Part shown: in pieces, positions 34,100 to 45,000 of the stretch | Numbering within the stretch: the first letter of the stretch is position 1 | How the letters are laid out: every line of letters starts with the position of its first letter | Origin: Theristus sp. LFF4_11 | Lineage: Eukaryota > Nematoda > Chromadorea > Monhysterida > Xyalidae | Direction: 5' to 3' | NCBI GenBank assembly: GCA_030248135.1 | Contig: JASANC010003870.1 | Span: 23,913-87,912 of the forward strand | DNA: 64,000 nt | Program-made: the position numbers and the translations under genes | The notes under the pieces: generated by a model | The model's database searches: none | What the model was told of the DNA's origin: nothing | What the model saw: the letters and a program-made list of their open reading frames with translations, nothing else

Positions 34100-36060
34100 A
34101 AAAAAAAATTTTTTCAAAGCCCCTAACCCTAAGTACCGTGGGCGGGGGGGTGGGGGGGGGTACACCCCCCCGGAGCACCGGGGAGCGTCGGGTGGGGGGG
34201 GGGGGGCACCGTGCCACCCCCCCCCCCTAAAACCGGGCACCCCCCCATCGGACCCCCCCCCTCTAAAATTTGGCCCACACCCCCCCCCCCACACCCCCCA
34301 TGAAATTTTGTCTGGCGGAGACCCCCCCCCCAAAATTTTCTGCACACCCTAAATTTTTTTCGAAAATCATGATTTTTTGTCTATAAAGTCTATAATATAA
34401 GCTGAATATATGATAACTTGACCATCTTCATTGTAATTTCAAAGATTTTGCAGCTAAATTTAGCGTTTTTCCTTTAAAATTTAAGCGAAAAAATTTCATG
34501 GGGGGGGTGGGGGGTGGACCCCCCCCCCACAGAAAATTTTGAAAAAATGCACCCCCCATGGGACCAGTACCGTGGGCGGGGGGGGGGGGGGGGCGGGGGT
34601 ACACCCCCCCCAGAGCACCCGAGACCGTCGGGTGGGGGGGGGGGGGGGGCACCGTGCCACCCCCCCCTAAAACCGGGCACCCCCCCCCCATCGTACCCCC
34701 CCCCCCTCGAAAATTTGGCCGACCCCCCCCCCCCCCCCCCCGGGAATTTTGTCTGGCGGAAACCCCCCCCCCCAAAATTTTCTGCACACCCTAAAATTTT
34801 TTTCGAAAATCATGATTTTTTGTCTATAAAGTCCATAATATAAGCTGAATATATGATAACTTGACCATCTTCATTGTAATTTCAACGATTTTGCAGCAAA
34901 ATTTAGCGTTTTTCCTTCAAAATTTAAGCGAAAAATTATCATGGGGAGGGTGGGGGGGGGGGCCCCCCCCCCCCCCCACAGAAAATTTTGAAAAAATGCA
35001 CCCCCCCCCCCATGGGACCCCCCTGGGGGGGGGGGTCCCACGTTACCATAGGTTGGACCCCCCCCTCACTTTTTGGTCGGCAGCCCCCCCACGGTACCAT
35101 ACCCCCCCCCCTCGAAATTTTTTTTGGGCCCACGGTACTGCATGGGACCCCCTGGGGGGGGTCCCACGTTTCAATCGGTTGGACCCCCCCCACATTTTTT
35201 GGTCGGCCCCCCCCCCCCCCCCCCCCCACGGCACCATACCCCCCTTCGAAAATTGATTTGGGCCCACGGTACTGCCGTGGGGGGGGGGTGCCGACCAAAA
35301 AGTGAGGGGGGGGGGTCCAACCTATGGTAACGTGGGACCCCCCCAAGGGGGTCCCATGGGGGGTGCATTTTTTCAAAATTTTTTGTGGGAGGGGTCCACC
35401 CCCCCCCCCCATAGTTGTTCCAGATCCAGAGCCGAGGGGTTGGGGGCAGTACCGAAGGCGAAAGCAAATTTTCGAGGGGGGGGGGGTGTCGTCACGTGGG
35501 GGGGGGGGGGGTGCCGAAAATTTTTCAGTGGGGGGGTGGCAGTCATGGTACAGTGACACCCCCCCAGGCGTGGGCCATGGGGGGTGCACTATTGTAGAAA
35601 ATTTTCTGGGGGGGTGCACACCCCCCACCCCACCCATGAGATTTTTTCGCTTAAATTTTGAAGGAAAAACGCTAAATTTTGCTGCAAAATCTTTGAAATT
35701 ACAATGAAGAATGTCAAGTTATCATATATTTAGCTTATATTATGGACTTTAAAGACAAAAAATCATGATTTTTGAGCAAAAATTCATTATTTTTAGGTGG
35801 TCCGAGAAAATTTTGGGGGGTGTCACTGTTACTTAGGTCCATCGAGGGGTGGGGGGGGTGTCTAGCAAATTTTGAGGGGGGGGTGTGGATGGTCCAGTGT
35901 CAGGTTTTGGGGGGGTGGGTGTCGCGTGACCCCCCCCCACACCCCCCACGCGGAGGTCTCGGGTGCTCTGGGGGGGGGGGTGTACCCCCCCACCCCCCTC
36001 GTCGTCATAGTTGTTCTCGGGGGGGGGGGGCTGGGGGGGCCCGCCCCCCCCAAAAAATTT
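34100..36060. mobile_element. Cluster of CAGTACCG hAT-like elements with long poly-G/poly-C tracts
   Basis: Repeated modules separated by CAGTACCGTGGGC, CAGTACCGAAGGC and their complements hold G or C runs of 6 to 20. They alternate with AT-rich cores such as TATCATATATTCAGCTTATA and AAGGAAAAACGCTAAATTTT. They are related to the complete 564-bp copy at 38012-38575. Individual borders are blurred by nesting and truncation. The long open frames here are by-products of homopolymer runs, not genes. Confidence 0.7.
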
Positions 36061-36636
36061 TCGAATCTATCTCTATCAAACAGGTTTTTTCGGCTCAGCT
36101 ATTATCTATCTGAAAAATTTTCTCAGCCAGCCATCTATCTGAAATTTTTTGTCTTCGAAGACATAAAATGAGTCAATTTTTGACCAAAATTGACCATTTT
36201 TGCTCGTAATTCTTGAAAATTTCGCCAATTTTAGGTAAAATACGCGTTTATACTTGATTTTTAGTGTATTTTTAGCATTATTTTGTTGTTTTTATAGCTT
36301 TTTAGCGTTTTAGCTATCTATCTATCAAATTTCAAAATTTTGACCGCCCCCCCCCCCAAAGTCACATGCCCCCCCGCGGCACCCCCAAAATTTTGCAGCT
36401 ATCTATCTATCTGGAAAATTTGCTCCAGCTATCTATATCGGCCCCCCCCCCCCAACCCCTCGGCTCTGGAACAACTATGCTCGTCTTCGGTACTGTTTGG
36501 GGGGGGGGGGCGATATAGATAGCTGGAGCAAATTTTCTAGATAGATAGATAGCTGGAAAATTTTGGGGGGGGGGGCCGCGGGGGCCATGTGACTTTGGGG
36601 GGGGCGGTCAAAATTTTGAAATTTGATAGATAGTTA
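36060..36636. repeat. ATAGATAGATAGCTGG-type repeat with poly-C segments
   Basis: Carries CTATCTATCTATC and GATAGATAGATAGCTGG words around poly-C/poly-G blocks in inverted arrangement (36340-36440 versus 36500-36630). A related fragment lies in gamma-SNAP intron 1 at 52680-52850. Confidence 0.6.
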
Positions 36637-37326
36637 AAATTGTTTTTTGTTTTTAAAAAAAAAATTTTTTTTTTAAATTTCAAAAATCAAAGTTGTGCTA
36701 AATCAATCAGGGAGTCCGAAGAACCACATATGATATGCAAGCGCCTCCCGAATGACTCCCGTATGGCGGAACTTTGCAGATTTTGTTTTGGTGACCTCAA
36801 TTACCCTTTTTCCAAACCGTCACCATGCCTCTTCTTGTGTTTTGACCTCCAAAACGTCACTAATTGTCCCCAGCTAAGCTAATGCTAAAGTGAAGACAAA
36901 CATACCGCCTTGAAATTCGATCAATTCTTCTGATGGTGTCGCGACGACACGACACGAAGCAGCAACCAGACAACGTAGCGCTTGCAAACGGAGCAGCGAG
37001 CACAATCGGACGCTCTGCGAGGCGAATCGTCACCTTATCTGCATCGGAAATGGTAGGCTAAGCTTTGGGACGCTCAAAAACTTCATCGCAGATGTTGTCG
37101 AAGCCTAAAATCAGTCGGTAAAACGGCCCAAAATCGACTGCTAAAGGTTTTACGAGGTATAATCAAAGAAAATTTTTGTTGAACTTTCGAAAAATTGTGC
37201 CAAAATTGAGGTTTTCAGAGCATATTAGAAGAAAATTTTTCGAATTTTTTAAAAAAAAAAATCGGCATTTTTGTTTTTTTTAATCACTTTTTTTTTTTTA
37301 AATTTCATTTTTGTTTAACAACCCTA
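36637..37326 (+). mobile_element. TAGGGTTGTTAAA hAT-like element, left end truncated
   Basis: Body and right end (TTTAACAACCCTA) match the 31137-31843 family. The left terminal sequence is missing, replaced by the GATAGATAG repeat. No target duplication can be read. Confidence 0.8.
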
Positions 37327-37964
37327 TCCACCCCCACCCCCCCATGATAATTTTCGCTTAAATTTTGAAGGAAAAACGCTAAATTTTGCTGCAAAATCGT
37401 TGAAATTACAATGAAGAAGGTCAAGTTATCATATATTCAGCTTATTTTATGGACTTTATAGACAAAAAATCCTGATTTTCGAAAAAAATTTTACGGTGTA
37501 CGTAAAATTTTGGGGGGGGGGGGTCTCCGCCAGACAAACTTTCATGGGGGGGTGTGGGGGGTGTCGGCCAAATTTTCGAGGGGGGGTCCGATCAGTACCG
37601 TGGGCGCGGGGGGGGGTGGAGGGGGGGGTACACACACCCCCCCAGAGCACCAGAGACCGTCGGGTGGGGGGGTGGGGGGGGCACCGTGCCACCCCCCCTT
37701 CGAAAATTGTTTTGGGCCCACGGTACTGGGTCCGATGGAGGGGGGGGGTGCCCGGTTTTAGGGGGGGTGGCACGGTGCCCCCCACCCCCCCCGCCCACGG
37801 TACTGTCAAAATGCCGGAGGAAAATCTGATCTACTGGTCGACAAAAATGGGTGCATTCGATCCGCGCTGAGTTCGAATATTGCACATTCAAAACCAAATA
37901 AAAATGTTTTGGCTTTTAAAATTAATTGACAAAAACTTTCATGAAAATTAACCTCCGAGCCGAC
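37327..37964. mobile_element. Truncated CAGTACCG elements with poly-G/poly-C tracts
   Basis: AT core (TATCATATATTCAGCTTA) followed by poly-G modules and the ends CAGTACCGTGGGCGC at 37594 and GCCCACGGTACTG near 37719 and 37793. 37800-37964 shows nothing recognisable. Confidence 0.6.
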
Positions 37965-38011
37965 TAGGGTTGTTAAACAAAAATCGCAATTTAAAAAAAA
38001 AGTGATTAAAC

Positions 38012-38575
38012 CAGTACCGTGGGCCCAAAACAATTTTCGAAGGGGGGGGGGGGTATGGTGCCGTGGGGGGGGGAGGGGGTGCCGACCAAAAAGTGAGGGG
38101 GGGTCCAACCTATGGTAACGTGGGACCCCCCCATGGGTGTCCCATGGGGGGGGGTGCATTTTTTCAAAATTTTCTGTGGGGGGTCCACCCCCCCCCATGA
38201 TAATTTTTCGCTCAAATTTTGAAGGAAAAACGCTAAATTTTGCTGCAAAATCGTTGAAATTACAATGAAGATGGTCAAGTTATCACATATTCAGCTTATA
38301 TTATGGACTTTATAGACAAAAAATCATGATTTTCGAAAAAAAAATTTTAGGGTGTACGGAAAATTTTGGGGGGGGGGGGTCTCCGCCAGACAAAATTTCA
38401 TGGGGGGTGTGGGGGGGTGTCGGCCAAATTTTCGAGGGGGGGGTCCGATGGGGGGGTGCCCGGTTTTTTTGGGGGGGGTGGCACGGTGCCCCCCACCCCC
38501 CGCCCACCCGACGGTCTCTGGTGCTCTGGGGGGGGGGGGTGTACCCCCCCCCCCCCCCCCTCGCCCACGGTACTG
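38012..38575. mobile_element. Complete 564-bp CAGTACCG hAT-like element, 8-bp target duplication
   Basis: Starts CAGTACCGTGGGC and ends GCCCACGGTACTG. It is flanked by the exact duplication GATTAAAC at 38004-38011 and 38576-38583. The interior is poly-G/poly-C modules around an AT-rich core; there is no coding capacity. It is inserted in a decayed TAGGGTTGTTAAA element (37965-38003 plus 38584-38770). Confidence 0.88.
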
Positions 38576-38583
38576 GATTAAAC

Positions 38584-39062
38584 AAACAAAAATTCTGATT
38601 TAAAAAAATTTAAAAAAAATCCTTTAGAACTTTTGAAAACCTTAATTTTGGTAATTTTTCGAAAGTTCAACAAAAATTTTCTTTGATATTACCTTGTAAA
38701 ACCGTCAGCAATCGATTTTGGACCGTTTTACCGATAGATTTTAGGCTTGAACAACGTTTCGAATGATATACCCATACGTGAGTACAAAAGCCGACTTTTG
38801 CAATAATAATGCAACTGAGAGCCATTGTCACTTAGTTTTTCATCTTTACATGTCGGACTGAGTTTCTGGAACAATGGGTGGTTTTGTCAATACTCAACCC
38901 TGTCATGATAGTTTAGATAAAGTGTGGTTTTTTGTGTCATTTCTATATGCTAAAAACGCACTTTTGCAACATGCATGTAGCATGTACGACAACCACCCCC
39001 CCCCCACCCCAAAAGAAAGCTCGCTCGGACACTGGTGCACTGTTATTCGTGAAACACGCGTG
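38584..39062. other. Remnant of a TAGGG element and upstream region of DUF229 gene B
   Basis: 38584-38770 continues the interrupted element. The remaining ~290 bp before the start codon should hold the promoter and 5' UTR of DUF229 gene B, with no site I can name. Confidence 0.4.
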
Positions 39063-42000
39063 ATGCGAAACAAAGCAGCGCCACTGGAGCGCCTGATTTG
39101 GGCGTTCACGCTGACGGTCTGCTGCGTCGCCCTGTACTATCGGGCGTACTCAGACGCGTGGCACAATGATTGGTCGTTGTTGCTCAAAGTTTTTCATCGA
39201 CAACAGGTGAAAATTTCAAATTCAACTCGAATTATTTCTAAAAAAACATAGACCGCATAAACTCGTGTAACTAATTCTACCATGCTTCGTGTAAAAAGTC
39301 TGGTTTTTCCTCAATGTGTCTATCGTGTTTTTAGAGTCACGCTGCTTAAGGCCCATTCATGCAAGCGCGCGCTGAAGCGCGCTGACGCGCGCTGACCAGC
39401 TTCATCATGAATGATGAAGCGACGTGAAGTGAAGCCCTGCTTTGTTTTGGGAATTTTATCCATTCACGAACGCGCGCGCTGAAGCGCGCTGACGCGCTTC
39501 ATCATGAATGATGAAGCGGCCTGAAGTGAAGCTGCGTCAGCCGCTGCGGCTTTTTAGGTTTTTTGTCCATTCACGAACGCGCGCGCTGAAGCGCGCTGAA
39601 GCGCGCTGACCAGCTTCATCATGAATGAAGAAATGAAGCTGCGTCAGCCGCTGCGGCTTTTGATGTCCGGACCCCAAATGCCGCAGCGGCTTGTCTGAAA
39701 AATGAAACGTATTTGCATAATTTCTGCGCTTTCAATTGTGATAGATGCAGACCAAAAAGGGAATGAATTTAATTGTGGTAAAATTAAATTAATTGAGGAA
39801 TACAGTAAGTTTTATTGTGCTGCGTTTGTGAAAGAAACCAACAGATAAAAACGATAAAAACAACTGGGCTAAGACGGGTTTCGAACTTTGGCCTCTGTGC
39901 TGACAGGTACAACATGTTACCACTGCACTATAGTAGTTGACAGGCGGGAAGCTCTCTAGGTGTTTGTTCATTAAATGTCGTTCAGTTTTATCGTTTTGTG
40001 CTGTTGTCTGTGTTGTCTCCGTACGTGCTGTTTAGTACACACTATATACCGCTTCGATTCGTTGTTTTTGCCGTTTCAGTGAATGTTTTGATCTTTTGAT
40101 TTGTGCAACATTCACTAATCATGTGCTGCCGTTGATGAATTTTTTTTGCAATGCTCTACACCAACAATCAGCGATTTTGCACACACAAATTTGATGTCCG
40201 GACATCAAATGCCGCAGCGGCTGACGCAGCTTCATTTCATCATTCATGATAGCGCACTTCAGCGCGCGTCAGCGCGCTTCAGCGCGCGCGTTCGTGAATG
40301 GGCAAAAAACCTAAAAAGCCGCAGCGGCTGACGCAGCTTCATTTCTTCATTCACGATGAAGCTGGTCAGCGCGCTTCAGCGCGCTTCAGCGCGCGCGTCC
40401 GTGAATGCGCATGTGCTCCAAAACTGAAGCGCGCTGACGCACGCTGAAGCGCGCTGTTTTTTTGCTTCGTGAATGTGTAGCAAAGTGAAGCGCGTCAGCG
40501 CGCTTCAGCGCGCTTCAACCTCCATGAATGGCGCTTTACGCAGCTCGCAGTGGCTGGCATGCTTGCACTGCTTTTGTGATGTTTATACGTGTTGTTTGTC
40601 TTTTTTGGTTCTGCGACTCAATGCGTTTGCAGATTTGTCGAAGAGTTTCACGCTTGATGTATAGCAATTCAAAATGACCCCAGGGACTCAACCCGTAACT
40701 CAGCTCTAGTTTTTTGTAATGGTCGATTTAATAGCAGACATTCAGTCAACGGCTTGCATTCACACTCCGTATGACAAAAAATACCAAAAACACACAAATT
40801 CAGGATTATCTGCCAAACGCAACAAGTTTAATCGGGCGATTGCTGATGAAAATGACAATATTAGAGCGTCGTAGGGCTTCAGTAAGTTTGTCTCCGAATT
40901 GTTATGACTGAAATATTTAAAAAAATTATCATGAAAAGTCCGCCAAATCTGATGTGAAAAAGCTACTAAAACAAATATAAACGCAAACGTAGAAAGTGTC
41001 AAAAACATTTAATAAAATTTGGCCGAATAAAAACGTAATATTTGCGTCAGTTTTTGCTTTTCAGGTTTGCAAAATGCCAAATCCAGACATTCATGATCCA
41101 AGAATTCGCGTATACCTCAAGAAAGGCTGGGCACTACTGTGTAATAAAGTGCAGGTGCGTATAGACTACGGTATTACAGGTTTTTTCAACAAGAGTTCAC
41201 CCCACCTCCTGGCCCAAGGTTGCGCCTCATTGGACGCGCATCGAATGCATCAACACATCTTTTATCTGTGAAGTTATTTTTCTTGTCTTTGACAATCTTG
41301 CACCATTGTCTTACACCAAAAACCCCATCCTTTTCTGAAGCCCGGGTAGGTATAATAGCCCCCAAAAAGGTCTGTCTTCGGTACTGGTTATTATGCGTGC
41401 GGCAAAATGTTGCTCTTTCTACAGTCCAACTCAATAACATATACAACTAGCTGATTGGTTGGTGTTCGCGTGATGCATGCATTCTGTGCAAGACGACCAT
41501 CGCAATTTTCAGAAATTCGTGCACAGAATGCATGCATCAACCAATCAGCTATTATCTTTTCTTTAAGACCTGCGACTCAAAGCAGTTGTGGACGTGAAAG
41601 GAAACTAGGTTTCAATCTTTATGTGGTAATTCAGAATAGCCTAAGTGACCCAGCCTTATTTAGGGGACTCGGATCCATTTGCCAATTTTGAATTCCCGCG
41701 TCGTGCATTCATGAGACTGCTTACTCATCTATGCGCGCATTGAGACGCGGGACCAAAATAAAAGATAGTTGGATATGTTGTTGAGTTAGACTGCAATAAA
41801 AAAACTTGAAAAGTACGTTTTCAGCCTCAGTTAACCGAGTTTACTGACAATGGAACGCTGATGCTTCGCCACGACGAGGCATCGCAGTTTGGTTTGACCA
41901 ACGTTTCGTGTTCGTATCAGTGCTTCGAGCAGCCGCTGCCGCCAGCGAGCAAACCGTGGCCTTCCGCTGTTTATCAAAACAATGTTTCATTTCAGGTTTG

Positions 42001-45000
42001 TCGTGAAAGTTCTGCAGACGAATATTTCTTTTCTTTCGTTTCTCAGACTGTTTCAATCATAATCTAGGCTCTTTTTGTTGAACAGTATACACGACTCTTC
42101 TTTCCTAAGGACACCGCGCATCCAAACTGCGAATTTTTCGAGGTCCGCTGTCTCAACCACAGTTCGAGTGTCAAACGGCTTGTTTACGTCGATTCGTATG
42201 CCCGGGTGACGCCGAAAAGAAACGAAACTGACAACGAATTATTACTTTCAAATAAAAGTTGGTCATCGTTTTGATAATGCCCTTCCTCAACTTTCATACA
42301 TGAAGCTTGCTCTTTGCGGTTTCGCCAGGTAGACGCGGTACCCCCTGGCTTCTCAGTGCGACGGACACCAGGCAGAACTGCCAAAGGTGTTTTACCACAG
42401 ACAGATCTTATGGTCTGGGTAAAACATCAGCGAACCTGAACAACATGTTTTTCACAAAAAATCGAAAACCTTACGAGCAAAAAGAATCTTTTCATGCAGT
42501 TCCGCATAGCTGCTAGGAGGATCGGTTGGAGCGATTTCTGACACGCAGAAAATTAATGCAGATTAGGATGCAAATGTTGATGCAGAGGCAGATTTAGATG
42601 CAGTATAGTCGATTCACATGCAGAATCCTGTGCTGAAATAATTGTCAAAAACGAAACAAAACAAACGGATCATGATACAGGTTCAACGCTTTAAAGTTTA
42701 GGTATGTACAATGTATGTTTACCGCACATCCGTTTTTGTTTGTGTCTGCATCTGCATCGATATATGTGCGAACATTGGCATCTGCATCTGCATTGTTTTC
42801 CTTCGTGGATGTGGACAAAAAATTAGATTGATAACAAAGTTCGATCTTCAGCTGTATACCGCCATACCGGTTCAGCAAATCCAAATTTTAATAATTCCGG
42901 ACCGGAAACCTTTGTTTAGCGTGTCTGCCATTTTGCAGCGCGGGCGTCCGTATTGGTGTTTGTCATCGATTCTCTGTCACAGCACAACTTTCTGCGACTG
43001 TTCAATCGCACTTCCAAAACACTCCAGCAGCGTCTCGGCGCGATTCTGTTCAAACAACACTCGAAAGTCGCCTTAAACAGTCTGCCAAATTTTTCCGCTA
43101 TGATGACAGGTGTTTCCAAATTGAGGTTTTTTTATTTTTTTTTGTTTTCCATCAAAATCATGCATGCTCCACACGGAAAATCCACACATAGCATCTTTAT
43201 TGTGAGTAAAAGGTTAATCGGTTATTTCAGTTCTTTATGTGTGTGGTGATTGATGTGTGAGTGTGTGTGACTTCAAATCTTTTTGGACAAACCGTGCTTA
43301 GTGTTGACTGTTGGCTGCACTGATACATATACGTAGGTAAAGAAAGATAAAACTGACAAACTCCATAAACAAAGTATGAAAGCGTGATAGAACATGACCA
43401 GAGAAAGAATTTTTCAGGTCACCACATATCTCACTGGACAAACACAAGCATCGCAGACTGGCCGTTTCTTTGGACGGATTTTGAGAAAAAGGGTTACAAA
43501 ACAATGCTGATTGAGGAGCGGGGGAGCTCGTTTTTTGTGTCTCACGAATTTCGAGACCTTCGTTACATCGGCAGCCAGAAGCCGACGACCACTCATTTGT
43601 ATATGTACGTTTGTTCATGGTTTCAGTGCTTAATATTTGAACTGTACGAGCTGATTAAGGGCCAATCAGTGCAATGATAATCTTTGTTTCAACAGCCTTT
43701 CAAAAAAGGCAAAAAGCACGCACTTTCAAACAATGTGACCGAATTTTTTTCAAGTTGAATGAATGAAGACTCCCATTAAATTGGATGTTGCATTGGATTC
43801 CTTTTTCTTGGACGAATCTGCGTGCTTCATTTGAATCGACGCCCTCAGGCCGTATACAGTGCATCAAAACCGACTGCGAGAACAGTTGCAAAAGCACGTC
43901 TATGGAGCACGCAAAGAGACCGTTTTTTGCTATCTTAATCGTCCCAGTCACCAGCAGCACCTGGAGTATCTTCGATCGTTCTTCACGAGTTACGATCGCG
44001 AAACGCCGAAGTTCGCTCTCAGTTGGCTCAATGAAATATCGCATGGCGATCTGAATCAGGTTTGAAATTATTGGGGCACAACGATTTTCAGTGAACCATA
44101 CTTTGTACATACACAAATACCGTAAAACTCTTGCATATAAGGTTCCTCCCACTTATAAGACCCCCCCCCACCCAATAGTGGGCGGAGTGTCACATGACGG
44201 GAAACCAAAAAATTCAAAGTTTTGACTTGGTCGAAATCCCACTTCTTTTTTATAAGGCCGGGCTTTCCTGATCTTCGCTTTATAAGACCTCCTCCCACTT
44301 ATAAGGTTGTCACACAAAATTCCACTTTTTTTCAGAAATTTTTGATTTTCAAATCTATATAAGGAGACCTTATATGCAAAACTTTACGGTACAGTATGGC
44401 CGGTTAAACATGGCAGCTTTTTTCAGGGTGCAAGGAGCGCGCGAATTTTGAATGAAAGAAAAAAACGTTCATAAACTGAATTGTGTGCCAAATTTGACGC
44501 GTTTTTTTAAACTAATGGATTATCCGCGCTATTCTGTTTATTCTTTATCCCTTGTACACATGATTGGGAATTACGTTGGCTTTTTTGAAAAAGACAACTA
44601 GTCTGCGGCTAATCCCGCCTTGATGGACTGCCTCATTTATTCGGCCATACTGTATATAGACGGCATCAATTTTTATCAACATTATAAGCTCACGACAAAA
44701 CTGATTGGTCGCATTTGAGGTTTCAGCGCCAAGAACTTAGCACATTACGTGCTGTTCTTTTGAGTGCTTGGAAAGTAACCAAGTAGGCGGGGGGGGCAGC
44801 CGATCTGGATTGATGTTGATGATGATCGTTTGCTGTCGTTCCAGTGAACATTCAGTTACGGTTACTGTGCCTTTTCAGGTCGGCAACTTTGACTTCGACC
44901 TACCGGAGTTCTTTGAGCGCCTTCAGCCGTACCTCGCGAACACCTGGCTGTTCTTCATGAGTGACCACGGCTTTCGCCTGGGCGCCATTCGAACGACGTA

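Noticed and set aside
34939..35637. Long minus-strand frame of about 230 codons rich in Gly and Pro, and similar frames across 34-38 kb and 48-51 kb
   Set aside because: The frames arise from poly-G/poly-C runs that encode Gly, Pro and Trp on both strands. They lie inside repeats with target duplications and are open on both strands at once.
39865..39955. Functional tRNA gene inside the TTAA element
   Set aside because: Poor anticodon stem, and it is present identically in both element copies as a remnant.
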